DNA from: Variovorax sp. SG517
GTDB taxonomy: Bacteria; Pseudomonadota; Gammaproteobacteria; Burkholderiales; Burkholderiaceae_C
NCBI RefSeq assembly: GCF_013376045.1
Contig: NZ_JABMJG010000009.1
Coordinates: 124,001-188,000 of the forward strand
Direction of reading: 5' to 3'
DNA: 64,000 nucleotides
A program made the translations under genes and the position numbers. Positions 1 through 8,644 of the stretch are shown here, one piece after another. The notes under the pieces were generated by a model. The model did no database searches and was not told the origin of the DNA. It worked only from the letters and a program-made list of their open reading frames with translations. The number at the start of each line of letters is the position of its first letter. The first letter of the stretch is position 1.

Positions 1-644
1 TTGCTGCCAGAGGCATGCACCAGGCAGCTGTGGAACAGGATCATCGAGCCCGCCGGGCCCTTGGGCGAGACGATGCCGCCCTGCCTGCCGCCGGCGCGCT
101 CCACCAGCTGGCGGATCAGGTCGTTGTCGACGGTCCACAGCGGGTAGCTGGTGGTGGTGAGGTCGTGCTTCGCGTCGACCACGCCCTTGCGGTGGCTGCC
201 CGGGATGAACATCAGCGGGCCGTTGTGCTCGTTCACGTCGTCGAGAAAGATCGCGACGTTCATCGCGCGCTCGGTGGGCATCAGGTCGTCGTTGAGCCAG
301 GTGCCGTAGTCCTGGTGCCACTGCCACACATCGCCTTCGAAGGCCATCTTCCCGTTGATCTTGAACTGGTGCATGTAGACCTCCTCGCCGAAGAGATCGA
401 CCACCGGCTCGACCATGCGCGGGTGGCGCGCGAGCCGTGCGAAGGGCTCGCTCACGAGGTGCGCGGCGAAGTTCGTGCGCACGGCATCGGAGCCTTTCTC
501 GCGCACGTTGAAGGCCTCGCGCTTCGCGTAGAGATCGGGCACCGCGTCGGTCAGCACCTTGGTTTCTTCGGCCGAGAAGTGGCCGGGGAAGAACAGATAG
601 CCGTCGCGCTCAAACTGCGCGCGCTGCTCGGGGGTGAGCTTCAT
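1..644 (-). CDS. Phytanoyl-CoA dioxygenase (PhyH) family protein, 3' end outside window
   Basis: Fe(II)/2-oxoglutarate-dependent dioxygenase of the PhyH family. About 214 N-terminal residues are present; the C-terminus lies beyond base 1. The iron-binding HxD motif is visible as WHQD (His110, Asp112), in a stretch resembling ectoine hydroxylases (WHQDYGTWLNDD), and a PGSH segment follows. The distal iron His and the 2-oxoglutarate Arg should lie near or past the window edge. The ATG overlaps the stop codon of the upstream GntR gene in an ATGA, so the two are translationally coupled. Family and cofactors are established knowledge. The substrate is unknown; the nearby beta-hydroxy-amino-acid dehydratase suggests hydroxylation of an amino-acid-like compound, which is inference. 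Confidence 0.85.
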   Translation of the reverse strand, partial: MKLTPEQRAQFERDGYLFFPGHFSAEETKVLTDAVPDLYAKREAFNVREKGSDAVRTNFAAHLVSEPFARLARHPRMVEPVVDLFGEEVYMHQFKINGKMAFEGDVWQWHQDYGTWLNDDLMPTERAMNVAIFLDDVNEHNGPLMFIPGSHRKGVVDAKHDLTTTSYPLWTVDNDLIRQLVERAGGRQGGIVSPKGPAGSMILFHSCLVHASGS

Positions 645-1348
645 GCCTTGTCTCCTTTTTGCCTGGGGGTGATGGCGGTGTCGGCGGATGCGGCACGTGC
701 CAGCAGCCGCTCGCTCAATGCCTCGCTGGCCCGCGAGACGTGTTCCTCGCTCAGGCGCGCGGCGCGGTCGGCGTTGCCTGCCGCGATGGCTTCGGCGATG
801 GCCTCGTGCTCGTCCCACAGCGTCTCGCGCTGCGGCTCGGCCTGCAGCACCGCGCCCATCGCGCGGCGCAGGTGGCGCCAGTGCGGATCGGCGCTCTGTG
901 CGATCAGCGGATTGCCCGACGCTTCGTAGATGGCCTGGTGGAAGGCCACGTCGGCATCGATCATCGCTTCCACGTTGCGCCCGCGCGCGGCGCGCCGGCC
1001 GCGTTCGATGAGCTTCGGGTCGATGCGAAAGCGCTGCCGCGCCGCCAGCCGCGCGGCCAGGGCATCGAGCGCGCCGCGCACCTGGTAGACCTTGCGCATC
1101 GCCTCCGCTTCCAGCGGGGCCACCAGCACGCCGCGGCCGGGCGCGTCGAGCACGAAGCCGTCCTTCTTCAGCAGCCGCAGCGCCTGCAGCACCGGCTGGC
1201 GCGACACCGAGAGGCGCTGCGCGATGTCTTCCTGCGTGATGCGCTCGCCGGGTGCGAGCGTGCCGCTGCTGATGGCGCCGAGCAGGGCGCGGTAGACCTG
1301 GTCGACGAGGTCGGGTGCGACCTCGATGCTGACGAGCTGGGCGGGCAT
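641..1348 (-). CDS. GntR family regulator, FadR/FCD subfamily
   Basis: A 235-residue transcription factor. The N-terminal winged helix includes the segment ITQEDIAQRLSVSRQPVLQ and is followed by an all-helical FCD ligand-binding domain with the typical HQAIYEASGNPLI stretch. FCD regulators usually bind organic or amino acids, often through a metal. I chose the ATG at 1348 because AGGAGA precedes it at good spacing and it leaves the palindrome at 1377-1392 in the intergenic region. The gene is divergent from the PLP dehydratase at 1476 and overlaps the PhyH gene by four bases. It therefore probably controls both units and itself, but whether as repressor or activator cannot be read from sequence. 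Confidence 0.9.
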   Translation of the reverse strand: MPAQLVSIEVAPDLVDQVYRALLGAISSGTLAPGERITQEDIAQRLSVSRQPVLQALRLLKKDGFVLDAPGRGVLVAPLEAEAMRKVYQVRGALDALAARLAARQRFRIDPKLIERGRRAARGRNVEAMIDADVAFHQAIYEASGNPLIAQSADPHWRHLRRAMGAVLQAEPQRETLWDEHEAIAEAIAAGNADRAARLSEEHVSRASEALSERLLARAASADTAITPRQKGDKA

Positions 1349-1376
1349 GGTTGTCTCCTTGCGCCGGGTTCTTTGA

Positions 1377-1392
1377 ACTCTGTATACAGAGT
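1377..1392. promoter_or_regulatory. Perfect 16-bp palindromic operator for the GntR regulator
   Basis: ACTCTGTATACAGAGT is its own reverse complement. It lies between the divergent GntR and dehydratase genes, 28 bp upstream of the GntR start codon. A TGTATACA core is in line with sites bound by FCD-type GntR regulators. Confidence 0.75.
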
Positions 1393-1475
1393 ACGAAGTT
1401 CGGGGCCGCCACGGATAGCGGGTTTTTACCCATCGGGGCTGCAAAAGAGCGGAAGCCGCCGCTAAGCTCGACCCC

Positions 1476-2438
1476 ATGCAACTACCCACCTACGACGACG
1501 TCATCGCCGCGGCCGCGCGGCTCGAAGGCCACGCCCACCGCACGCCGGTGCTGCGCTCCACCACCGCCAACGAGCGCTGGGGCGCCGAGTTCTTCTTCAA
1601 GTGCGAGAACTTCCAGCGCATGGGCGCCTTCAAGTTCCGCGGCGCCTTCAACGCGCTTTCGAAGTTCGATGCCGCGCAGCGCAAGGGCGGCGTGATCGCC
1701 TTCTCGTCGGGCAACCATGCGCAGGCCATCGCGCTGTCGGCGCGCCTGCTGCAGATGCCCGCCGTCATCGTGATGCCCAAGGACGCGCCGGCCGCCAAGG
1801 TCGCGGCCACCAAGGGCTACGGCGCCGAGGTCGTGATGTACGACCGCTTCACCGAAGACCGCGAGGCGCTGACCAGGAAGCTCGCGCAGGAGCGCGGCAT
1901 GACGATGATCCCGCCCTACGACCATCCCGACGTGCTCACCGGCCAGGGCACCGCGGTGAAGGAGCTGATCGAGGAAACCGGCCCGCTCGACCATCTGTTC
2001 GTGTGCCTCGGCGGCGGCGGGCTGCTCTCGGGCTCGGCGCTGTCGGCGCGCGCGCTGTCGCCGCAGTGCAAGGTCTACGGCGTGGAGCCCGAGGCCGGCA
2101 ACGACGGCCAGCAGTCGTTCCGCGCGGGGAAGATCGTGCACATCGAGACCCCGAAGACCATCGCCGACGGCGCGCAGACGCAGCACCTGGGCGAATACAC
2201 CTTCGGCATCATCCGCCGCGACGTGGACGACATCTTCACCGTCACCGACGAGCAGCTCGTCGACGCGATGCGCTTCTTTGCGGAGCGCATGAAGATGGTG
2301 GTGGAGCCCACCGGCTGTCTCGCTTTCGCCGGCGCGATCGCGGCGGGCAAGGCCATCGCAGGCCAGCGTGTGGGCGTGCTGATCAGCGGCGGCAACGTCG
2401 ACCTGTCGCGCTTCGCGGCGCTGATCGCGCCGCAGTAG
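1476..2438 (+). CDS. PLP-dependent threonine/serine (hydroxy-amino-acid) dehydratase
   Basis: A 320-residue fold-type II PLP enzyme of the serine/threonine dehydratase family. The Schiff-base lysine is K53 in GAFKFRGA, the substrate carboxylate loop is SSGNH (77-81), the phosphate-binding glycine loop is GGGGL (179-183), and SGGN lies near the C-terminus. No C-terminal ACT regulatory domain is present, so this is the short catabolic type rather than the biosynthetic IlvA. Candidate substrates are threonine, serine or threo-3-hydroxyaspartate; the Delftia hydroxyaspartate dehydratase belongs to this size class. Its divergent pairing with a GntR regulator and a PhyH dioxygenase favours a catabolic hydroxy-amino-acid role. 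A TAAGCT hexamer 7 nt before the ATG could be the -10 box of a leaderless transcript. Confidence 0.9.
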   Translation: MQLPTYDDVIAAAARLEGHAHRTPVLRSTTANERWGAEFFFKCENFQRMGAFKFRGAFNALSKFDAAQRKGGVIAFSSGNHAQAIALSARLLQMPAVIVMPKDAPAAKVAATKGYGAEVVMYDRFTEDREALTRKLAQERGMTMIPPYDHPDVLTGQGTAVKELIEETGPLDHLFVCLGGGGLLSGSALSARALSPQCKVYGVEPEAGNDGQQSFRAGKIVHIETPKTIADGAQTQHLGEYTFGIIRRDVDDIFTVTDEQLVDAMRFFAERMKMVVEPTGCLAFAGAIAAGKAIAGQRVGVLISGGNVDLSRFAALIAPQ

Positions 2439-2445
2439 TCAAGCC

Positions 2446-3099
2446 TCAGGCGCGGATACCGCCGGCCGTCAGATGCAGCAGGCGGTCCGCGCGGGCCGCC
2501 GCGCTTTCGGAGTGCGTCACCAGTACCAGCGACGCACCGTGCTCGCGGGTCTGGCCGATGAGCAGTTCCATCACCTTCGCCGCGGTGGTCGGGTCGAGGT
2601 TGCCCGTGGGTTCGTCGGCCAGCAGCAGGGCGGGGCGATGCACCAGTGCACGCGCAATGGCCACGCGCTGCAGCTGCCCGCCCGAGAGCGTCTGCGGCAG
2701 CCGCGCACCCATGCCGGGCAGGCCCACCGCCTCGAGCATGTGCGCAATGCGCTCTTCGTTCTCCTTCTGCTGCCCCAGCAGCATCAGCGGCAGCGCCACG
2801 TTCTGCGCCACGTCCAGGTGCGGCAGCACGTGGAAGGCCTGGAATACGAAGCCGACGTGGCGCCGCCGCCAGAGCGCGCAGGCCTCGCCGTCGAGCGCGC
2901 CGATGTCGGTGCCGTCGTGCGTCACCGTGCCCTGGTCCCAGCTGTCGAGGCCGGCCATGCAGTTGAGCAGTGTGGATTTGCCCACGCCCGATTCGCCCAC
3001 GATGGCGACGAACTCGCCGGGCTCGACGGTGAGCGTCACGTTCTCGAAGACAGGCGCATCGCCGTAGTGCTTGCCGAGGTTTGAAATGCGAAGCGTCAT
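2446..3099 (-). CDS. ABC transporter ATP-binding protein, LolD/MacB-like class, no permease nearby
   Basis: A 217-residue ABC ATPase with Walker A GESGVGKS (35-42), signature LSGGQLQRVAIARAL, Walker B LLLADEPTG and a switch His in LVLVTHSE. The DEPTGNLD string and short length place it in the LolD/FtsE/MacB group that works with lipoprotein-release or efflux permeases. No permease gene is adjacent. The start codon overlaps the stop of miaA (ATGA), so it is the second gene of a miaA transcript. It converges with the dehydratase gene across only 7 bp. The transported substrate cannot be inferred. Confidence 0.88.
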   Translation of the reverse strand: MTLRISNLGKHYGDAPVFENVTLTVEPGEFVAIVGESGVGKSTLLNCMAGLDSWDQGTVTHDGTDIGALDGEACALWRRRHVGFVFQAFHVLPHLDVAQNVALPLMLLGQQKENEERIAHMLEAVGLPGMGARLPQTLSGGQLQRVAIARALVHRPALLLADEPTGNLDPTTAAKVMELLIGQTREHGASLVLVTHSESAAARADRLLHLTAGGIRA

Positions 3100-4133
3100 C
3101 TGGGAGCGACGGCCTTTGCCATGAGTTGAACGGCGGCCTGCACCGCATCGGGTGCGTCGCAGGCGATCACGGTGCGCTGCGGCATGCTGCGCAGCCAGGT
3201 GATCTGCCGCTTGGCGAGCTGGCGCGTGGCGGCGATGCCGCGCTCGCGCAGGTCGGCCATGGCCCTGGCGTCGGGCGCCGCGCTGCCGGCCGCATCGAGC
3301 GTTTCCCAGGCCTGCCGATAGCCGACGCAGCGCATCGAGGGCAGGTCGGTCGAAAGATCGCCGCGCGCGCGCAGGGCGCGCACCTCGTCGAGGAAACCGG
3401 TGGCGAGCATGGCGTCGAATCGCTCGGCAATGCGCCCGTGCAGCCAGGCGCGGTCGGTGGGCTCGAGCGAAAAGAGCATGCCGCCTTCGACCGCGCTAGT
3501 GGTCTTGTTGTCCCTCGCGTGAAAGCTCGACAACGGCTGACCACTGCTTTCCCACACTTCGAGCGCGCGCTGGATGCGCTGGCTGTCCTGCGGCGCCAGC
3601 CGCGCGGCCGTGACCGGATCGACCTGCGCGAGCCGCGCGTGCATGGCGGGCCAGCCGAGCGCGGCCGCGTCGGCGTCGATGCGCGCGCGCACCGCGGCGT
3701 CGGCCGCGGGCATGGCGTCGATGCCGTCGAACAGCGCCTTGAAATACAGCATGGTGCCGCCCACCAGCAGCGGCAGCGCGCCGCGCGAGCGGATCTCATC
3801 GATGAGCCGCGTCGCATCGGCCACGAAAGCGGCGGCGCTGTAGCTCTCGCGCGGATCGAGGATGTCGATCAGGTGATGCGGCACGGCGGCTTGCTCGGCG
3901 GGCGTGGGCTTGGCGGTGCCGATGTCCATGCCGCGGTAGACCAGTGCCGAATCGACCGAGACGATCTCCACCGGCAGCAGGCGTGCGAGCGCCAGCGCGG
4001 CGGCCGTCTTGCCCGAGGCGGTCGGGCCTGCGAGTGCGACGTAGCGCGGGGGATTCGAGTGGGGAGCGGCGTCGGGAGATGCCGCCGTGGCGGCCTTTGC
4101 GGCCTTCGTGGCCGCCTCGGAACTGGGAGACAT
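3096..4133 (-). CDS. miaA: tRNA dimethylallyltransferase MiaA
   Basis: MiaA transfers a dimethylallyl group from DMAPP to A37 of tRNAs reading UNN codons. The 345-residue product shows the P-loop GPTASGKT (36-43), the substrate-binding DSALVYRGMDIGTAKP stretch (61-76) and LVGGTMLYFKAL. An Ala-rich N-terminal extension of about 30 residues precedes the conserved fold. No later ATG precedes the P-loop, so the ATG at 4133 is kept, although a downstream non-ATG start is possible. In many proteobacteria miaA lies next to mutL; here a lipoprotein hydrolase gene separates them. It is coupled to the downstream ABC ATPase. Confidence 0.97.
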   Translation of the reverse strand: MSPSSEAATKAAKAATAASPDAAPHSNPPRYVALAGPTASGKTAAALALARLLPVEIVSVDSALVYRGMDIGTAKPTPAEQAAVPHHLIDILDPRESYSAAAFVADATRLIDEIRSRGALPLLVGGTMLYFKALFDGIDAMPAADAAVRARIDADAAALGWPAMHARLAQVDPVTAARLAPQDSQRIQRALEVWESSGQPLSSFHARDNKTTSAVEGGMLFSLEPTDRAWLHGRIAERFDAMLATGFLDEVRALRARGDLSTDLPSMRCVGYRQAWETLDAAGSAAPDARAMADLRERGIAATRQLAKRQITWLRSMPQRTVIACDAPDAVQAAVQLMAKAVAPR

Positions 4134-4200
4134 GGTGCGCCGAGCGTAGCAAATGGCGCGAGCCCGGCCGGATGCCGGGGCTTGGTGGCGTGGCCCCGGG

Positions 4201-5181
4201 TCAGATCGCCGAGGGCACCGGCTGCTCCAGCTTGCCGCTCACGTCCTGCGGGGTGAGCGTGCCGCCGGCCGTCGGCGGCGCCAGGCGCGGTGTCGGCCGC
4301 TGCACGCCGGCGTTGCTGGCGACCATGTTCTCCGGCTTCATGCGGAAAAGCTGCGTCAGCGCCGCGCGGTACTGCGCCTCGCCGATGGAGTTGGTGTTGT
4401 GGTGCGAGCCGCCCTCGACCAGCACGAACATCTTCGGCACGGTGGCCGCGTCGTACAGCTTGCGGCCCAGCGTCGGGTTGATGAGGCTGTCGGCGGTGCC
4501 GTGCACCACCAGCAGCGGTGCACCGATGTCCTTGACCTTGTTGATCGCCTCGAAGCGCTGCGTGATGAGCGGGCTGAAAGGCAGCCAGCCCCACTTGAAG
4601 CCGCTGACCACGTCGGCGATGGAGGTGAAGGTGCTCTCCACGATGGTGCCGCTCTCGTCGTTGACGTGCGCCGCCAGATCGATGCCGATGGCGCCGCCCA
4701 GCGAGTGGCCGAAGATGTAACGGTGCTGCTTCGGGTGGCGCGCGGCCAGCCAGGTCCAGGCGGCGCGGGCGTCCTCGCGGGCCGATTCCTCCGAGGGCAG
4801 GCCCTTGGAACTCTTCCCGAAGCCGCGATAGTCGATGGCCAGGACGGAAAAGCCCAGCTCGTGCATGCGCTGGATGCGCGGTGCCGAGCCGGCCACGTTG
4901 TAGCGGGCACCATGCAGATACAGCAGCACCGGCGTGGCGGTGGTCTCGGGCGCGCCGCCCAGCCACAGGCCGTGCAGCCGCGCCGGCTCGCCGGTAATGG
5001 AGGACTGGAAGTCGATCCAGACGTCCTCCATGCCCTGGGTCATGGAGGCGGTGTTGCCCCAGCTGCGGTCGCTGGGCTGGAAGATCCATTCGCGCTGCTG
5101 CTCGTCGAGCGTCGAGCAACCGGCGGCGAGCAGGGCACACAGCGAGAGGACAGACGCGAGGAGGGTCCAGCGTTTCATCAT
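4201..5181 (-). CDS. Alpha/beta hydrolase lipoprotein
   Basis: A 326-residue predicted lipoprotein with a basic N-terminus, a hydrophobic stretch and the lipobox LLAAGC, lipidated at Cys22. The serine hydrolase fold follows: oxyanion segment YLHGARYN (88-95), nucleophile elbow GHSLGG with Ser160, acid Asp231 in HGTADSLI and His260 in GGSHHN. The C-terminal 40 residues are rich in Pro, Thr and Ala and look disordered. It resembles the BEM46/FrsA-like hydrolases anchored at the inner or outer membrane. The ester or peptide substrate is unknown. It lies between miaA and mutL on the same strand but is separated from mutL by about 210 bp. Confidence 0.85.
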   Translation of the reverse strand: MMKRWTLLASVLSLCALLAAGCSTLDEQQREWIFQPSDRSWGNTASMTQGMEDVWIDFQSSITGEPARLHGLWLGGAPETTATPVLLYLHGARYNVAGSAPRIQRMHELGFSVLAIDYRGFGKSSKGLPSEESAREDARAAWTWLAARHPKQHRYIFGHSLGGAIGIDLAAHVNDESGTIVESTFTSIADVVSGFKWGWLPFSPLITQRFEAINKVKDIGAPLLVVHGTADSLINPTLGRKLYDAATVPKMFVLVEGGSHHNTNSIGEAQYRAALTQLFRMKPENMVASNAGVQRPTPRLAPPTAGGTLTPQDVSGKLEQPVPSAI

Positions 5182-5393
5182 GGGGTTGAGGGACAGCGAA
5201 GTCGGCTCGAAAGTTCACCTGCTTTCACCTTGATGCGCCGACACAGCATCAAGGTAACTCCCCGAAACAGCGCTCAACCGGCGCTTTACAGAACACATGC
5301 AACGTATGTGCCCACGCTTCCGCCGACTGAGGAAAACCCTAGAAAAAAGGCCTAAAAAGTCCGAAAACCGCTGATTGGCCCCATCAACCCCGT

Positions 5394-7298
5394 TTATCGG
5401 CCACGCATGAAGAGCGAGTCGAGCTCGCGCACCGAAAGCTGGCGCCAGGTCGGCCGGCCGTGGTTGCACTGGTCCGAACGCTCCGTCTCCTCCATCTGGC
5501 GCAGGAGGGCGTTCATCTCGTCGATGGTGAGCTTGCGGTTGGCCCGCACCGCCCCGTGGCAGGCCATGGTGGACAGCAGCTCGTTCTGGGCGCGCTGCAC
5601 GACGGTGCTCGCGTCGTGCTGGCCCAGTTCGGCAAGCACGCTGCGCGCCAGCTCGACCGGATCGCCGTCCGCCAGCGTTCCGGGCACGGCGCGCACCGCG
5701 AGCGTGCGCGCCGAGAAGGGCGTAATTTCCAGGCCCAGCGTGGGCAGCACCTCGGCACAGGCCTCCGCCGTGGCCACTTCCTGCGGCGTGGCCGCGAAAG
5801 TGGCCGGAATCAGCAGCGGCTGGCTGCTTATGGTCGCGCCGTCGAGCTGGGTCTTCAGGCGTTCGTAGACGATGCGCTCGTGCGCCGCGTGCATGTCGAC
5901 GATCACCAGGCCCTGGCTGTTCTCGGCCAGGATGTAGATGCCCTGCAGCTGGGCCAGCGCGCGGCCGAGCGGCCAGGCTTCGTCATTGGTGGCGATGGAT
6001 TGCGCACCGGCGTTCGGCGCCAGGGGCAGGCCGGCCGGCGCCTGGAAGCCTGCCGGGGCCGCGCTCGCGGCGGGCCAGGGCGGCGGCGCGGCGGGCTCCG
6101 CCGCGTGCAGCGGAACCTGATCGCCGCTGCGCTGGGGCCACATGGCCTCGAAGTCGCCGGTGCCACGCTGCTCGCGCGGCGTGAAATCCATGGCCGGCTG
6201 GGCCCAGCCGGCGTTCGACGGCAGGGGCGCCGGCTTGAAGAAAGGCTGCGGGGCGCCCGATGGCGCTACCGCGTCGCCGGCACGCGGGGCCGCCAGCGCG
6301 TCTTCCACGGCGTGGCGCACCGCCTGGTGCACCTCGCGTCCGTCGCGAAAGCGCACTTCGATCTTGGTCGGGTGCACGTTCACGTCGACCCGCGACGGAT
6401 CGATCTCGAGGTACAGCGCGTAGACGGGCTGGCGCTGGCCGTGCAGCACGTCTTCATACGCGCTGCGCACCGCATGCGACAGCACCTTGTCGCGCACGAA
6501 GCGGCCGTTGACGTAGAAGAACTGCTGGTCGCCGCGCGAGCGGGCCGCGTCGGGAATGCCCGCGCGGCCGACCACGCGCACCGGGCCGCCTTCGCGGTCG
6601 ACCGCCACGCTCTGCGCCACGAACTCGTCGCTCAGCGCATCGGCCAGCCGCTGCTCGCGCGTGGAGGCGGCGCGCCATTGCTCGACCAGCTTGCCGTCGT
6701 GCCAGATCGAGAAGCCCACCTCGGGCCGTGCCAGCGCATGGCGGCGCACCGCCTCGATGCAATGGGCCAGCTCGGTGGCGTCGGTTTTCAGGAACTTGCG
6801 GCGCGCCGGCGTCGCGAAGAACAGCTCGCGCACCTCGACCGTGGTGCCGGTGGAGCGCGCTACCGGCCGCAGCTCGCCGGTGCGGCCGTCGAGCGCGAAG
6901 GCGGTGTCGGAACCGGCGAAGCGCGAAAGAATGCTGAGCTCGGCAATCGAATTGATGGCCGCCAGCGCCTCGCCGCGAAAGCCCATCGTGCCGACCGTCT
7001 CCAGGTCGACGAGGCTGGCGATCTTGCTGGTGGCGTGGCGCCGCAGCGCCACGGTGAGTTCTTCGCGCGGAATGCCCAGGCCGTCGTCTTCCACCGAGAT
7101 CAGCCGCACGCCGCCCGAGGCCAGCCGCACCGTGATCTGGCTCGCGCCCGCATCGAGCGCGTTGTCCAGCAGCTCCCGCACCACCGAGGCCGGGCGCTCG
7201 ACGACTTCACCGGCGGCAATCTGGCTGATCAGCTCGTCGGGGAGTTCGCGGATGGGGCGGCGTTGTGCGGGGGTGATGGAGGTGGGGAGGGCGCTCAC
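5394..7298 (-). CDS. mutL: DNA mismatch repair protein MutL (endonuclease type)
   Basis: A 634-residue MutL. The GHKL ATPase domain shows RELLDNALDAG (41-51), DDGLGIP (71-77) and TMGFRGEAL (104-112). A Pro/Ala-rich linker joins it to the C-terminal dimerisation domain. That domain carries DMHAAHERIVYE near residue 466, matching the metal-binding DQHA(X)2E(X)4E endonuclease motif, so this MutL should nick DNA itself, as expected where MutH is absent. CNHGRPT occurs near the end. The start codon is GTG at 7298. A TAGAAT -10 hexamer lies 6 nt upstream of it and no Shine-Dalgarno sequence is visible, so the mRNA is probably leaderless. Confidence 0.97.
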   Translation of the reverse strand: MSALPTSITPAQRRPIRELPDELISQIAAGEVVERPASVVRELLDNALDAGASQITVRLASGGVRLISVEDDGLGIPREELTVALRRHATSKIASLVDLETVGTMGFRGEALAAINSIAELSILSRFAGSDTAFALDGRTGELRPVARSTGTTVEVRELFFATPARRKFLKTDATELAHCIEAVRRHALARPEVGFSIWHDGKLVEQWRAASTREQRLADALSDEFVAQSVAVDREGGPVRVVGRAGIPDAARSRGDQQFFYVNGRFVRDKVLSHAVRSAYEDVLHGQRQPVYALYLEIDPSRVDVNVHPTKIEVRFRDGREVHQAVRHAVEDALAAPRAGDAVAPSGAPQPFFKPAPLPSNAGWAQPAMDFTPREQRGTGDFEAMWPQRSGDQVPLHAAEPAAPPPWPAASAAPAGFQAPAGLPLAPNAGAQSIATNDEAWPLGRALAQLQGIYILAENSQGLVIVDMHAAHERIVYERLKTQLDGATISSQPLLIPATFAATPQEVATAEACAEVLPTLGLEITPFSARTLAVRAVPGTLADGDPVELARSVLAELGQHDASTVVQRAQNELLSTMACHGAVRANRKLTIDEMNALLRQMEETERSDQCNHGRPTWRQLSVRELDSLFMRGR

Positions 7299-7304
7299 CG
7301 GGGC

Positions 7305-7310
7305 ATTCTA
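7305..7310 (-). promoter_or_regulatory. -10 box of a predicted leaderless mutL promoter
   Basis: On the minus strand TAGAAT is followed by six bases and then the GTG start of mutL, so transcription would begin at or next to the start codon. Confidence 0.5.
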
Positions 7311-7335
7311 AAAGCGCGGGTTCCGGGGCGTCGGC

Positions 7336-7833
7336 TCAGGGCTGCTGCAACTGCTTGAACATCACGTACGCATCCACGAAACCATGCCGTGGATGCCTGA
7401 ACGCCCCAGGCAGCGTGCCGACGATCGCGAAGCCCATCTTGCGCCACAGGCGCACAGCGCCTTCGTTGGTGGACACGACGAAGTTGAACTGCATCGCGCG
7501 AAAGCCCATGCGCAGGGCCTCCTGCTGCGAGTGTTCGCACAGCGCCGATGCCACGCCCATGCCGCGCGCCGCATCGGATACCACGTAACCGCAATTGCTT
7601 ACGTGCGAGCCCTGGCCGGGCTGGTTGGGGCGGATGACGTAGGTGCCGAGCACCGCGCCTTCATCGTTGCAGGCGACGAAAGTTGCCGTGGGTACTTTCA
7701 TCCACAAGTCGCGCGCCTGCTCTTCGGTCACGTCGGGGGGATAGGTGTAGGTATCTCCGCGGCGAAAGGTCGGCTCGAGCACCGACCAGATGGCGGGCCA
7801 GTCAAGCTCGGTGGCGGCGCGTATGTGCAGCAT
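7336..7833 (-). CDS. GNAT family N-acetyltransferase
   Basis: A 165-residue single-domain GNAT protein. The acetyl-CoA pyrophosphate-binding region is visible as SDAARGMGVASALCEHS (86-102), an R/Q-x-x-G-x-G/A variant. The downstream beta-strand and helix NEGAVRLWRKMGFAIVGT (123-140) is the usual N-terminal-acetylase-like motif B. The start ATG at 7833 was chosen because upstream in-frame sequence belongs to the divergent dedA gene. GNAT proteins of this type acetylate amino groups of small molecules or proteins; the substrate is unknown. Confidence 0.85.
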   Translation of the reverse strand: MLHIRAATELDWPAIWSVLEPTFRRGDTYTYPPDVTEEQARDLWMKVPTATFVACNDEGAVLGTYVIRPNQPGQGSHVSNCGYVVSDAARGMGVASALCEHSQQEALRMGFRAMQFNFVVSTNEGAVRLWRKMGFAIVGTLPGAFRHPRHGFVDAYVMFKQLQQP

Positions 7834-7881
7834 GGGGTGATTCGCGGGGGCGTGTGGGGCGAGCAAGGATAATCCGCGCCC

Positions 7882-8553
7882 ATGGAAATCATCAGCTTTC
7901 TCGTCGACTTCATTCTTCACGTCGACAAACACCTCGAGGCCTTCGTCATTGCCTACGGCCCCTGGGTCTACGCCTTGCTGTTCCTCATCGTCTTCGTGGA
8001 AACCGGCGCGGTGGTGATGCCGTTCCTGCCCGGCGACTCCTTGCTCTTCATCGTCGGCGCGCTGTGCGGCGCGGGGCTCATGAACTATCCGCTCGCCTGC
8101 GCAATACTGATCGCGGCCGCGATCCTGGGCGACCAGTGCAACTACTCCATCGGCCGCTACTTCGGGCCGAAGGTGTTCCAGTGGGAGAACTCCCGCTTCT
8201 TCAACCGCAAGGCCTTCGACCAGGCCCATTCGTTCTACGAGCGCTACGGCGGCATCACCATCATCCTCGCGCGCTTCATGCCCTTCATCCGCACCTTCGC
8301 GCCCTTCGTGGCGGGCGTGGCCGAGATGAGCCGCGCGAAGTTCACGATGTTCAACGTGGTGGGTGCATTGATCTGGGTGCTCGGCATCGCCACCGCCGGC
8401 TACTTCTTCGGCAACCTGCCGTTCGTACGCCAGCACCTCGACAAGATCATCTGGGCGCTGATCTTCGTGCCAGGCCTCCTGGCCATCTATGGTGCCTGGA
8501 AAGCCTCCAAGGCCGAGAAGGCGCGCGAGGCGCAGCAGGCTTCGCAGGCCTGA
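7882..8553 (+). CDS. DedA family membrane protein
   Basis: A 223-residue integral membrane protein of the DedA (SNARE-associated/VTT) superfamily. The residues needed for function in E. coli YqjA/YghB have clear counterparts here: Glu40 and Asp52 in the VETGAVVMPFLPGDSLL segment and Arg131 and Arg137 in ARFMPFIRTFAPFVAG. DedA proteins act in undecaprenyl-phosphate or phospholipid flipping and membrane-potential homeostasis. Four to five transmembrane helices are evident. A GATAAT box ends 8 nt before the ATG with no SD, so the transcript may be leaderless or nearly so. A strong bidirectional terminator follows at 8577. Confidence 0.93.
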   Translation: MEIISFLVDFILHVDKHLEAFVIAYGPWVYALLFLIVFVETGAVVMPFLPGDSLLFIVGALCGAGLMNYPLACAILIAAAILGDQCNYSIGRYFGPKVFQWENSRFFNRKAFDQAHSFYERYGGITIILARFMPFIRTFAPFVAGVAEMSRAKFTMFNVVGALIWVLGIATAGYFFGNLPFVRQHLDKIIWALIFVPGLLAIYGAWKASKAEKAREAQQASQA

Positions 8554-8576
8554 TCTTCCGATCTCATCGAGCAACG

Positions 8577-8603
8577 AAAAAGCGCGCCCCAGGCGCGCTT
8601 TTT
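8577..8603. terminator. Bidirectional rho-independent terminator
   Basis: The 8-bp stem AGCGCGCC/GGCGCGCT with loop CCA is flanked by an A-run on one side and a T-run on the other. It serves the convergent dedA and glycine-zipper lipoprotein genes. Confidence 0.9.
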
Positions 8604-8644
8604 CATTCAGGCCCGTTCAGCGTTCAGGCCGCATCCCGGATGCC

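Noticed and set aside
2446..3099. Assignment of the ABC ATPase as LolD
   Set aside because: The class fits, but there is no LolC/LolE gene and no distinguishing residues that I can be sure of, so the gene symbol was withheld.
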